Below are positions 1 through 7,761 of a stretch of DNA of 63,529 nucleotides, piece by piece (position 1 is the first letter of the stretch; the number at the start of each line of letters is the position of its first letter). The notes beneath the pieces were generated by a model. It did not search any database. It was not told the origin of the DNA and saw only the letters and a list, made by a program, of their open reading frames with translations. This DNA is from CAMDHY01 sp046156265 (GTDB lineage: Bacteria > Pseudomonadota > Alphaproteobacteria > Rhizobiales > Segnochrobactraceae): NCBI RefSeq assembly GCF_046156265.1, contig NZ_JAWDIR010000007.1, positions 1-63,529 on the forward strand, given 5' to 3'. Position numbers and translations under genes: made by a program.

Positions 1-60
1 AGGGGTCGGCGGGGGTGTGGGAGTGGCGCGGCGCCATCCCGGCGCGCTGACGCCGCACGC

Positions 61-546
61 TCATCCCCCGTGCCGCGCCAGGAAGGCCTCCAGCGGCGCG
101 AAGCTGTCAGCATTCCCCGCTACCTCGAGACGGGCGAAGTCGACGGCCGCCACCTCATGGTCGACGAGGACGGCGCATAGCTCCGCGTCCTCCGGCGGGG
201 CGAGGGCGGCGATCTGTTCGAACTCGGCGGTGAAGGCCGGATAGTTCTCCGCCATCGCGGCGACGAACTGCGGCCACGGCGCCGCGCCGTCGCGATCGGC
301 CTCGGCGCGGCCGGCGGCCCGCAGCGTCTCGGCCGGTTCAAGGGCGAGGCCGTGGCGCTCGACGAGAGGGCGCGTCGCGGCCGCCGTGGCGGCTTCCATC
401 CGCGCGAGCAGCGCCAGCGCCTGCCGGCCGCGGCCGGGGTGGAGCTCGGCGAGGCGGGCGAAATAGGCCTCGCCGGCGATCTCCTCCTGCACCGCCATCA
501 CCAGCGCGGCGCGGTAGTCGGTGAAGGTGCGGGGGACCTGGGGCAC
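61..546 (-). CDS. Hypothetical protein, possibly ferritin-like helical fold
   Basis: Not recognised with certainty. It has 161 residues, is acidic and helix-rich, and has no signal peptide or membrane segment, so it is probably cytoplasmic. Glu/His spacing (EEIAGEAYF at 21-29, ARMEAA at 48-53, VDHE at 128-131) recalls four-helix ferritin-like proteins, but I cannot verify metal ligands and offer this only as a fold hint. The start is GTG at 546, 30 bases after the stop of the gene upstream; an ATG at 498 would remove the first helix. It is the last gene of a leftward run starting at 2635, so it may be co-transcribed with the RNase T2 gene. Confidence 0.6.
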   Translation of the reverse strand: MPQVPRTFTDYRAALVMAVQEEIAGEAYFARLAELHPGRGRQALALLARMEAATAAATRPLVERHGLALEPAETLRAAGRAEADRDGAAPWPQFVAAMAENYPAFTAEFEQIAALAPPEDAELCAVLVDHEVAAVDFARLEVAGNADSFAPLEAFLARHGG

Positions 547-576
547 GGCAGGATCTCGCTGTCGGTCGGGTCGGCC

Positions 577-1431
577 TCAGGGGTAGACGGAGCGCCAGTC
601 GCCCTTGCCGCAGGAGGCTTCGAGCTCGGCCGTCTCCATGGCGAGCGCGTAGCCGTTCCAGCGCCAGCGGCCGCGGCTGGCGCAGCGGCCCTCGCCGGGA
701 TCGTAGAGCGTGCCGGTCAGGCGGCCCTCGGCGTCCGTCGAAGGCTGCCACAGCACCTCGGTGCCGGTCCAGCCGAGGGTCTTCGACGGCAGCGCGAAGA
801 ACTGCGCGTGGACGCCGCCGATCTCGCCGGTCTCCAGAACATAGAGGCGGAAGGCGGCGCGGGCGGAATCGCCCGTACAGGGGATGCCGACGAGCACGGC
901 GGTTGGGCCGAGCGGCGTGACGAGGGCGGCGTGGTCGGCCAGCGCCGGCCCCGACGGGTCCTCGCAGAAGGTGGTCGACACGTGCAGGGCGATCACCGGC
1001 TCCGGCACGCCGGCGAGCGAGGCGGGCAGCGGCGGCGGGTCGTCGGCCGTCTCGGGGCGCGCCGTCGGGCCCTCGGCGGGCGGATCTTCCGACTGCGGCT
1101 CTCCGGACGAGGGCGCGTCGGCGGCGTCTGCGGCCGGGGCCGCGTCGGCCGGGGCTTGCGCAGCCTCGTCGGGTCGCTCCGGGGGCGTTTCCGGGGCGTC
1201 GGCGGGCGCCGCCGTGGCAGAGCCTTCCGGGACCGGAGTCGCGCCGGCAACGTCGGGCCGGGCCGCCGGCGCTTCGGGCGGCGGCGCCGTCTCGGACTGG
1301 GGCGGGGTCTCGGCCGGGCGGTCCGTCGGCGGTGTCGTGTCCTGGGCGGCGAGCGGGGCGACGCTGCCGAGGAGTGCCGACAGCGTCATTGCCGCGAGGC
1401 TGCAGGCGAGGGAACGATGTGAGGCGCTCAC
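577..1431 (-). CDS. Exported protein with Pro/Ala-rich linker and DUF1176-like end
   Basis: A 284-residue exported protein of unknown function. An N-terminal hydrophobic segment ending in LAAQD looks like a signal peptide. Residues about 30-130 are a low-complexity Pro/Ala/Glu linker, as in periplasm-spanning tethers. The C-terminal ~150 residues form a compact Cys-containing domain whose end (GRCASRGRWRWNG, later ASCGKGDW) resembles DUF1176-type periplasmic proteins, a family guess from motif style only. The start is taken as GTG at 1431 because it overlaps the RNase T2 stop by four bases (GTGA), the coupling also seen at the next junction. An ATG at 1389 is the alternative and would shorten the signal peptide. 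Confidence 0.6.
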   Translation of the reverse strand: MSASHRSLACSLAAMTLSALLGSVAPLAAQDTTPPTDRPAETPPQSETAPPPEAPAARPDVAGATPVPEGSATAAPADAPETPPERPDEAAQAPADAAPAADAADAPSSGEPQSEDPPAEGPTARPETADDPPPLPASLAGVPEPVIALHVSTTFCEDPSGPALADHAALVTPLGPTAVLVGIPCTGDSARAAFRLYVLETGEIGGVHAQFFALPSKTLGWTGTEVLWQPSTDAEGRLTGTLYDPGEGRCASRGRWRWNGYALAMETAELEASCGKGDWRSVYP

Positions 1432-2105
1432 CGCAGCGGCACCGGGCGCACCGGCGGCATGCGGATCCAGTCGGCCTTGCAGGCGCGCGCCTCGACCGCC
1501 GGGCAGGCGCGGTAGCCGAGGTCGCGATCGAGGCAGATGCGGATCTCGCGCAGGCGCCGGCGGTCGCAGGTGACCGAGATCGCGTCTGCCGGCATGCCCG
1601 GATTGACGCCGCGGAACATCCGCTCGACCACCGCCGGCGACACCATCGAATCCACGTAGAGCCGCTGCAGGTCGTCGGGCACGCGGATCAGCCGGCGGAC
1701 CTCGCGAACGAGGTCGAAATACTCGTCCGGCCCGAGGCCGCTGCAGGTGCCGTGCTTTTCCCACTGGTGGCGGATCAGGCCGCGGCTCGGCATCAGCGGC
1801 AGCATCTCGTCGACGAGGTCGGGGGCGAGACGACGCTCGGCGGAGGCGCAGTAGTCCGGCCAGCCGCGATTGTATTGCGGCCAGAGGCCGTGGACGATGA
1901 AGCCGTAGGGGCGCCCGGACGAGCACTGCTCCGGGCTGCCGCCGTCGCCCTCCGCCTCGCAGTAGCTCGGCGACCACGACAGCACGAACAGCCAGTGGTC
2001 GAAGCGCCCTGCAACGTCGCCCGACCGCACATCGGCAGCCCGCGCGTGAAGCGAGCCGAGCGCGAGGACGGCGAGGACGATGGCCGCGGCGAAACGGGCG
2101 ATCAT
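1428..2105 (-). CDS. Ribonuclease T2 family protein
   Basis: Secreted or periplasmic endoribonuclease of the RNase T2 family, which cleaves single-stranded RNA through a 2',3'-cyclic phosphate. Both family active-site blocks are intact: HGLWP at 72-76 and HQWEKHGTC at 113-121, carrying the catalytic histidines and Glu. An N-terminal hydrophobic stretch ending ARAAD is a signal peptide, and several cysteines could form disulfides after export. The length of 225 residues is normal. The ATG at 2105 overlaps the stop of the upstream gene (ATGA), implying translational coupling; the downstream gene overlaps in the same way. Likely role: scavenging of extracytoplasmic RNA (inference). Confidence 0.9.
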   Translation of the reverse strand: MIARFAAAIVLAVLALGSLHARAADVRSGDVAGRFDHWLFVLSWSPSYCEAEGDGGSPEQCSSGRPYGFIVHGLWPQYNRGWPDYCASAERRLAPDLVDEMLPLMPSRGLIRHQWEKHGTCSGLGPDEYFDLVREVRRLIRVPDDLQRLYVDSMVSPAVVERMFRGVNPGMPADAISVTCDRRRLREIRICLDRDLGYRACPAVEARACKADWIRMPPVRPVPLR

Positions 2106-2635
2106 TGCGTCGGCGGCGGGCGGACCGTCTCGCACTGGCCGTCATAGACGCGCCAGCGGTCGAGGCCGGAGATGCAGACCTCGACGTTCCAGGAGATGCC
2201 GACGAAGCCCGCCTTCTCCTCCACCATGTAGAAGGCGAAGCGCTCGTGCGGCAGCGTCGGGGCCGGTTCGCCGCCGAACAGGACGTTCTTCGGCGGTGCC
2301 TTGCCGGCCGGCAGGTTGGCCGGCAGCGGATCGAACTCGAGACGGGCGGTGCAGTAGCGGCGGGCGAGCGGGCTGTCCTGGTTGTCCACCAGCGCCGACT
2401 GCTCGATGTGCTTCAGCGTCTTCACCGTCACGCCGTAGTAGCGCGGATCGGCGCTGGCGATCGACTTCACGAGCTTGGCCTGAACGGAAGCGTCGTCGCA
2501 GGCGGGCACACGCTTTTCCACCGGCTGCGGCGTGCCGCCTCCGAACCAGTCGGCGGCGGCCGGGCCCGACAGGGCGACGGCGCCGGCGAAGAGGAGTGCG
2601 CCAGCGAGGGGGCGGGAACAGCGGCGAAGGGACAT
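2102..2635 (-). CDS. Exported hypothetical protein
   Basis: A 177-residue protein I do not recognise. The first ~28 residues (SRPLAGALLFAGAVAL, then PAAAD) form a clear signal peptide. The mature part has four cysteines (PACDD, RYCTA, EVCIS, GQCET) that could pair in the periplasm, and it ends in a proline stretch. It is the first gene of a leftward operon with four-base overlaps into RNase T2 and the gene after it. Longer upstream starts exist (to 2782), but the ATG at 2635 is followed directly by the Arg-rich n-region of the signal peptide. Confidence 0.65.
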   Translation of the reverse strand: MSLRRCSRPLAGALLFAGAVALSGPAAADWFGGGTPQPVEKRVPACDDASVQAKLVKSIASADPRYYGVTVKTLKHIEQSALVDNQDSPLARRYCTARLEFDPLPANLPAGKAPPKNVLFGGEPAPTLPHERFAFYMVEEKAGFVGISWNVEVCISGLDRWRVYDGQCETVRPPPTQ

Positions 2636-2807
2636 GGACGGCTCCCGGACGGACGCGCCGACGGACGGCTCGGACGGACCGTTCGGACCTTGGGCGACCC
2701 GGCCCGCCGGGTCAAGGCGGCGCACGGTGGCGACGGCGCGCGACGGCGGACGGCGGGTGCGGTTTCGCGGCGCTGTCGCCATGCTGCATCACCCCGGCAC
2801 CCGTCGC

Positions 2808-3659
2808 TCAGCCGTCGGCGAGGACGGCGAGGCGGTGGTGGGCGCCCTCCCCTTGGGCGAGCGTCGCGGCGAGCCACGGCAGCAGCACGGCGAGTTCGGC
2901 GGCCAGCGTATAGGGCGGGTTGATCGCGACGATGCCCGCCCCCGGCAGGCCGGGGATCCACTTGTCCGGCGTGCGGACGAGGAGGTCGGCGGTGACGAGG
3001 CGCTTGGCGCCGGCGTCCGCGAGGCGGGCGTGCAGGATGTCCACCGGGCCGAACGACTTGATCGGATACCAGCCGATGAAGCAGCCGGTCGGCCACTTCG
3101 CCGCCGCCGCGATCAACCCGTCGGCGAGGCGGTCGAACTCGTCGGTCGCCTCGTAGGGCGGATCGACGAGGACGACGCCGCGGCGCTCGGGCGGCGGAAC
3201 GGAGCCGGTGAGCGCCTGCCAGCCGTCCTGCACGGACACACGGGCGCGGGCATCGCGGCCGATGGCGCGCTTCAGCGTCACGGCGTCCTCGGGGTGGAGT
3301 TCGACGGCGGTGAGCCGGTCCTGCGGCCGCATCAGGGTCAGCGCCAGCGCCGGCGAGCCCGGATAGACGGCGAGGCCGCCGCCGGGGTTCTCCGCCGCCA
3401 CCGCCGCCCACCAGGGCGACAGCAGCGAGGCGACCTCCATCGGCGGGTCGGCGGCCCAGACCCGCGCGACGCCGTCGCGCCACTCGCCTGTGCGCTCGGC
3501 CTCGCCGGTGAGGAGATCGTAGCGGCCGATGCCGGCGTGGGTGTCGATCAGGCGGTAGGGCGCCGCCTTCTGGGCGAGGTGGACGAGCACGCGCGCCAGC
3601 ACGACGTGCTTGAGGACGTCGCCGAAGTTTCCGGCATGGAAGGCGTGGCGGTAGTTCAT
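2808..3659 (-). CDS. rlmJ: 23S rRNA (adenine(2030)-N6)-methyltransferase RlmJ
   Basis: SAM-dependent N6-adenine methyltransferase that modifies A2030 of 23S rRNA in E. coli. The 283-residue protein begins MNYRHAFHAGNFGDVLKH, the family hallmark. It has the SAM-pocket region THAGIGRYDL near 40 and the catalytic DPPY motif in VLVDPPYE near 165. The length matches the family (~280). The start at 3659 gives the canonical N-terminus. It stands alone: the lipoprotein gene on the other side is divergent and the exported operon downstream begins 173 bases later. Confidence 0.95.
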   Translation of the reverse strand: MNYRHAFHAGNFGDVLKHVVLARVLVHLAQKAAPYRLIDTHAGIGRYDLLTGEAERTGEWRDGVARVWAADPPMEVASLLSPWWAAVAAENPGGGLAVYPGSPALALTLMRPQDRLTAVELHPEDAVTLKRAIGRDARARVSVQDGWQALTGSVPPPERRGVVLVDPPYEATDEFDRLADGLIAAAAKWPTGCFIGWYPIKSFGPVDILHARLADAGAKRLVTADLLVRTPDKWIPGLPGAGIVAINPPYTLAAELAVLLPWLAATLAQGEGAHHRLAVLADG

Positions 3660-3834
3660 GGCGCGCCTCGTCGCACGCGGCCACCGCCGCGGCAAGCGGC
3701 GCAGCGGCGCACTGATGGATGGCGACGGGGCGATTGGTCCGCCGGCCGCCGCGCGACGTATCTGCAGCACCGGTCTGAGCCGCCGCCCGCAGCCCCTGCG
3801 CGCACGGCCTCGCACCCGCTTCGGAGGTTTTCCC

Positions 3835-4389
3835 ATGCGATCGTCCACGCGATCGTCGCCCGTCGCCCGCCTCGCTTTGGCGGTGGCGGCGCTCCTCGTC
3901 CTCGCCGGCTGCGCCACAGTCCCGCCGGTGCCGGCCGGCACCGAGGGGCCGCCCTTGCAGTTCGAGCGCTTCTTCACCGGGCGCACCAGCGGCGAGGGCC
4001 GCTTCGTCAGCTCCATCGGCGGCGCCGACCGCGCCTTCACGGTGACGACGCGCGGCCGCTTCGACGGCAAGACATTGACGTTGGTGGAGGATTTCGTCTT
4101 CGCCGACGGCGAGAAGGACCGCAAGACCTGGGTCTTCGAGAGGGCCGGCGAGGGCCGCTGGATCGGCCGGCGCGAGGACGTCGACGGTACCGCCGACGTG
4201 CGCGTCGACGGCAATGCCATCCGCCTCAGCTACGACGCCGACGTGAAGGGCAAGGACGGCAACGTCACCCGCGTGCGCTTCGAGGACGTGCTGGTGCAGG
4301 AGGGGCCGCGGCGGGTGCGCAACATCGCGGTGGTGTCGAAGTTCGGCGTGCCGGTCGGCCGCGTCGACGTCTTTTTCGACCGGCGCTGA
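3835..4389 (+). CDS. Lipoprotein of the DUF3833 type
   Basis: A 184-residue outer- or inner-membrane lipoprotein. The lipobox LAGC (residues 22-25) follows a short hydrophobic signal, so Cys25 should be lipidated. The body (FTGRTSGEGRFVSS, then GEGRWIGRREDVDGTADV) matches the layout of DUF3833-type lipoproteins, whose function is unknown. The start at 3835 follows a GGAGGT ribosome site and places the lipobox correctly; longer in-frame extensions lack this. Divergent from rlmJ. The closing sentence of the protein, with VFFDRR, is intact. Confidence 0.8.
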   Translation: MRSSTRSSPVARLALAVAALLVLAGCATVPPVPAGTEGPPLQFERFFTGRTSGEGRFVSSIGGADRAFTVTTRGRFDGKTLTLVEDFVFADGEKDRKTWVFERAGEGRWIGRREDVDGTADVRVDGNAIRLSYDADVKGKDGNVTRVRFEDVLVQEGPRRVRNIAVVSKFGVPVGRVDVFFDRR

Positions 4390-4524
4390 CGGGCGCCGAC
4401 GCGCACGGCATCACCCCCGAACGCAACACGGGCCGCGAAGGCGGCCCGTGGGAGATGTGAAGTCGAGGAGTGCGTGGGCCGGAACGGCCCGCCACGGCGC
4501 TCGGGGACCTGAGGCCCCAGGCCC

Positions 4525-5244
4525 TCAGGCGTCCTCGTCGTCGTCCGGCGTCTCGCTCTTCATCGCCTTCAGCTTGGCGAAGACCGCCTCGGCGTCGAGC
4601 TCGTCGTCCTCCTCGCGGCGGGCCGGCTCGGCGCGGAACGCTTCCATGGCGTCCGGCGCGGTGGTCTCCTGCACCGGCAGCAGGGTGGCGGCGCCCGGCG
4701 CGCCCTCCTCGCGCTTCGGCGCGGAGCGGGCGGCGCGCTCGACCTCGATGTCGAGCTCGATCTGGCTGCACAGGCCGAGCGTCACCGGGTCCATCGGCTG
4801 CAGGTTCTGGGCGTTCCAGTGGTTGCGGCTGCGGATCGACTCGATCGTCGTCTTCGTCGTGCCGACGAGGCGCATGATCTGCGCGTCCTTCAACTCGCCG
4901 TGATTGCGCAGCAGCCAGAGGATGGCGTTCGGGCGGTCCTGACGCTTCGACACCGGCGTGTAGCGCGGGCCGCGACGCTTGCTCTCCGGCACCTTCACCT
5001 TCGGGTCGGCGATCTTCAGGCGGACGCTCGGATCGGCCTGCGCGCGCTCGATGTCCTGGCGCGACAGCTGGCCGGTCAGCACCGGATCGAGACCCTTGAT
5101 GCCCTGGGCGGAATCGCCGTCGGCGATCGCCTTCACTTCCAGCGGATGCATGCGGCAGAAGGCGGCGATCTGTTCGAAGCTCAGCGCCGTGTTCTCGACC
5201 AGCCACACGGCGGTGGCCTTCGGCATCAGCGGTCCGTTCATCAT
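4525..5244 (-). CDS. trcR: TrcR-type (DUF1013) regulator
   Basis: DUF1013 family protein, annotated in alphaproteobacteria as cell cycle transcriptional regulator TrcR. It opens with the typical MPKATAVWLVENTALSF, then two HTH-like repeats: a first with EQIAAFCRMHPLEVKAIADG, and a second with LKDAQIMRLVGTTKTTIE. An acidic tail ends in DDDED. Two adjacent ATG codons (5244, 5241) follow GAGGAC; I take the first, but the second is equally possible. The product is 239 residues. In Rhizobiales this gene sits beside the quinone oxidoreductase as here. Function is inferred from the family name, with no direct evidence in the sequence. Confidence 0.85.
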   Translation of the reverse strand: MMNGPLMPKATAVWLVENTALSFEQIAAFCRMHPLEVKAIADGDSAQGIKGLDPVLTGQLSRQDIERAQADPSVRLKIADPKVKVPESKRRGPRYTPVSKRQDRPNAILWLLRNHGELKDAQIMRLVGTTKTTIESIRSRNHWNAQNLQPMDPVTLGLCSQIELDIEVERAARSAPKREEGAPGAATLLPVQETTAPDAMEAFRAEPARREEDDELDAEAVFAKLKAMKSETPDDDEDA

Positions 5245-5407
5245 CGGGGTCGTCCTCAAAGGCTATGACGTTCCCGTCCGCGTCCAGCGGTTTCAGCCGC
5301 GGGAGCCCGGTGTCGACTTCGTCGGCTTTCGGGATTGTCTCCCATATACGGCGCGACGGGACGCGATGCAAACCGCACCGATCCTCCGTCCGTTTCAGAG
5401 GGCGGCC

Positions 5408-5558
5408 GTCATCCCGGACAAGGGAGGCGAAGCCGACCGCCGATCCGGGGCCCAGCGCAAGAACGCGTGCCACAGGCACGCACTCAGCGTCGCGCTTCGC
5501 GCGACAAGTCTTCCGCTGGCTCCCGGATCGCTTCGCGTTGCTTCGCGTCCGGGATGAC
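5408..5558. repeat. Dispersed palindromic intergenic element, copy 1
   Basis: A 151-bp element starting GTCATCCCGG and ending CCGGGATGAC, so its ends are inverted repeats. The interior has further hairpins (CGCGCTTCGCGCG, GATCGCTTCGCG...). A closely related 152-bp copy lies at 21251-21402. Both copies start a few bases beyond the stop of a leftward gene and upstream of another leftward gene. There is no coding capacity of its own. Resembles RIME/REP-like non-autonomous elements of Rhizobiales by architecture. The rest of 5245-5407 shows only a short promoter region for trcR. Confidence 0.85.
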
Positions 5559-5572
5559 GGAACTTTGGAGCC

Positions 5573-6598
5573 TCACCCCTCCACGGCCACCGTCAGCACG
5601 ATCTTGCCGATGTGGGCGGAGCTCTCCATGCGGGCGTGGGCGGCGGCGGCCTCCGCGAGCGGGAAGGTCGAGTCGATTACCGGGCGGATGCGGCCTTCGG
5701 TGATCAGCGGCCAGACCTTCTCCTCGAGCTCGCGGGCGATCGCCGCCTTGAAGGCGACGTCGCGGATGCGCAGCGTCGAGCCGGTGTGGGTGAGGCGTTT
5801 CATCATCAGGCGGCGGAAGTCGACGGTGGCCGGTCCCTCCAGCACCGAGACCTGCAGGATGCGCCCCTCGATGGCGGCCGCCTGCCAGTTCCGCTCCACA
5901 TAGGAGCCGGCGATGATGTCGAGAACCACGTCGGCGCCGTGGCCGCCGGTCGCCTGCTTCACCGCCTCGACGAAGTCGGTGGTGCGGTAGTTGACGGCGA
6001 AATCGGCGCCGAGGCCGCGGCACGCGTCGCACTTCTCGTCGGTGCCGGCGGTGGCGATGACCTTCGCGCCGAAGGCCTTGGCGAGCATGATCGCGGTGGT
6101 ACCGATGCCGGACGTGCCGCCGTGCACGAGGATCCACTCGCCGGCCTTCAGGCCGCCCCGCCAGAAGACGTTGTTCCAGACGGTGAAGAAGGTCTCCGGC
6201 AGCGCCGCCGCCTCGACCATCGACAGCCCGGCCGGCAGCGGCAGGGCGTTCTCGGCGTGGACGGGGCAGTACTCCGCATAGCCGCCGCCGGGCACGAGCG
6301 CGGTGACGCGGTCGCCGACCTTGTAGCGGGCGACGCCCTCGCCGACGGCCACGACCGTGCCGGCGATCTCGAGGCCCGGCACGTCGGTGACGCCCTTCGG
6401 CGGCGGATAGTGGCCCTGGCGCTGCACCACGTCCGGCCGGTTGACGCCGGCGGCGACGACACGCACGAGGATCTCGCCGTCGGAGGGCGGGCGCAGTTCG
6501 CGCGTCTCCGGCTTCAGCACCTCCGGCCCGCCGGGCGTGCGGCAGGCGACGACGGTCATCGTCGGCGGCAGGGTGGGGGTCGGTGAAGCGGCGGTCAT
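5573..6598 (-). CDS. NAD(P)H-quinone oxidoreductase, zinc-independent MDR family
   Basis: A 341-residue medium-chain dehydrogenase/reductase of the PIG3/quinone oxidoreductase type, expected to reduce quinones with NADPH in the cytoplasm. It has the GroES-like N-terminal half (AAGVNRPDVVQRQGHYPPP), the nucleotide-binding glycine motif GGTSGIGTTAIMLAK near 160-175 and the family end GKIVLT. Zinc-binding cysteines of alcohol dehydrogenases are absent, as expected. The start at 6598 follows GGGAGA; an internal ATG at 6559 just before MTVVACRTPGGPEVL is a possible shorter start. A palindromic repeat begins 14 bases after the stop and may help end transcription. Confidence 0.9.
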   Translation of the reverse strand: MTAASPTPTLPPTMTVVACRTPGGPEVLKPETRELRPPSDGEILVRVVAAGVNRPDVVQRQGHYPPPKGVTDVPGLEIAGTVVAVGEGVARYKVGDRVTALVPGGGYAEYCPVHAENALPLPAGLSMVEAAALPETFFTVWNNVFWRGGLKAGEWILVHGGTSGIGTTAIMLAKAFGAKVIATAGTDEKCDACRGLGADFAVNYRTTDFVEAVKQATGGHGADVVLDIIAGSYVERNWQAAAIEGRILQVSVLEGPATVDFRRLMMKRLTHTGSTLRIRDVAFKAAIARELEEKVWPLITEGRIRPVIDSTFPLAEAAAAHARMESSAHIGKIVLTVAVEG

Positions 6599-6772
6599 CG
6601 GCGGTCTCCCGAATGGGTGCCCTGGCGGTGTAGCCGTTGCGACGGGGCACTGGCAACGCGGGCGAGGTGGGCTCGGACCTGGCCGGGTTGGCAAGCGCGC
6701 GCAGGGGCGGCAGGATCGCACGCGAAGCATCGGGCGCGACGAACCCGAGCGGACGAGACAAGGGAGAGCGCG

Positions 6773-6964
6773 ATGGCGTTCGAAGAGGAGCGGCCGCGGC
6801 CGAAGCCGGCGGCACACGTGATCGGCCAGGACCTGTCGGTGCTGTCGCTCGACGAACTGGCGGAGCGGACGGTGATGCTGCGCGAGGAGATCGCCCGCAT
6901 CGAGGCGGCGATGGCATCGAAGCGCGCGAGCGCCGCGGCGGCGGATGCCGTCTTCCGGCTGTGA
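6773..6964 (+). CDS. DUF1192 family small protein
   Basis: A 63-residue cytoplasmic protein of the DUF1192 family (function unknown), conserved next to rpmE and the quinone oxidoreductase in Rhizobiales. The core LSVLSLDELAERTVMLREE is diagnostic, followed by a coiled-coil-like segment IARIEAAMASKRAS. The start is ATG at 6773 behind an AGGGAGAG ribosome site. Divergent from the quinone oxidoreductase gene. Downstream lies the candidate small RNA and the triple terminator-like array. Confidence 0.85.
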   Translation: MAFEEERPRPKPAAHVIGQDLSVLSLDELAERTVMLREEIARIEAAMASKRASAAAADAVFRL

Positions 6965-7039
6965 TCGCGGCGACAGGGCCGGCGTGGACCGGGGCATGCC
7001 GGGCGCGTTAACCCGGCATTAGCCTTTCCGAATTATCAA

Positions 7040-7131
7040 CAAGGACGTCCGCATGCGGACGCGAGGTGGTTCCCCTCCACCCCGAGCCTCCCTGTCGACT
7101 TCTTGAGCCGCGCCCTGCGCGGCTCTTTTTT
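7040..7131 (+). ncRNA. Candidate trans-acting small RNA with own terminator
   Basis: A ~92-nt non-coding stretch folding into three hairpins: a perfect 16-bp palindrome at 7045-7060 (CGTCCGCATGCGGACG), a GGTGG/CCACC stem with a pyrimidine loop TTCCCCT at 7064-7080, and a strong intrinsic terminator at 7105-7131 (GAGCCGCG/CGCGGCTC stem, then six T). A pyrimidine-rich exposed loop plus terminator is typical of Hfq-type small RNAs. Upstream at 7007-7021 there is a near-match to the CtrA site, TTAA-N7-TTAG. Alternatively it is simply the 3' untranslated region of the DUF1192 gene. The exact 5' end is a guess. Confidence 0.45.
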
Positions 7132-7252
7132 GTCGTCGACACGCGGCCCGGGGGCCGCTCCCGCCGCGCCCTGCGCAGCTCTTTTTTGTCGTCGACACGC
7201 GGCCCGGGGGCCGCTCTCGCCGCGCCCTGCGCGGATCTTTTTTGTCGTCGAC
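7107..7252 (+). repeat. Three tandem terminator-like units, period 56 bp
   Basis: Units begin at 7107, 7163 and 7219. Each carries GCCGCGCCCTGCGC followed by six T (7126-7131, 7182-7187, 7238-7243) and GTCGTCGAC; the first two also share ACGCGGCCCGGGGGCCGCTC. The stem is perfect in unit 1 and has single mismatches in units 2 and 3. They lie between the rightward small-RNA region and convergent rpmE. The remaining sequence to 7305 contains two GC hairpins that could terminate rpmE. Confidence 0.85.
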
Positions 7253-7305
7253 CCGCCGGCCGAAAGCCGGCGAAGGCGCGGGCGCAGCGCGCCCGCGCGG
7301 ACGGA

Positions 7306-7527
7306 TCAGCCGAGGAAGCCGCCGTACTTGTTCTTGAAGCGCGACAGACGGCCGCCACGGTCGAGCAGGTGCTGCTGGCCGCCGGTCCAGGCCGGATGGG
7401 TGCGCGGGTCGATGTCGAGGGTCAGCGTGTCGCCTTCGGCGCCATAGGTGGAGCGCGTCCAGTACTCGGTGCCGTCGGTCATCACGACCTTGATCTTGTG
7501 ATAGTCGGGGTGGATGTCGTTCTTCAT
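7306..7527 (-). CDS. rpmE: 50S ribosomal protein L31
   Basis: A 73-residue large-subunit ribosomal protein bL31. It has the family start MKNDIHPDYHKIKVVMTDG, the central YWTRSTYG and the end RLSRFKNKYGGFLG. It is the cysteine-free (non-zinc) form, since no CxxC pair is present, which is usual in Rhizobiales. The start at 7527 is the canonical N-terminus. Divergent from the ABC exporter gene; the 234-bp spacer has an AT-rich TATATC stretch reading leftward near 7650 that could be its -10. Confidence 0.97.
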   Translation of the reverse strand: MKNDIHPDYHKIKVVMTDGTEYWTRSTYGAEGDTLTLDIDPRTHPAWTGGQQHLLDRGGRLSRFKNKYGGFLG

Positions 7528-7761
7528 CGCCGGTCGTCCGCTGGCTGAGGGCAGCCGCTGCCGGCCGCTGATGTCTTCGGATCCGCACTCGCGCACGGCA
7601 AACACGCCGGTCCGGGCGCCAAACGGAGCCCGGCCGGTCGATCGGGGCGACGATATATCCCACAGTGCCCGCCCCCACAAGGCCGACCCCCGCTTGTGCC
7701 CCTGCCCCGCGACGTGATTTCACTTCGCCCGAAGAAAAACCGAAGCGAAGGAGGGCAGCGG

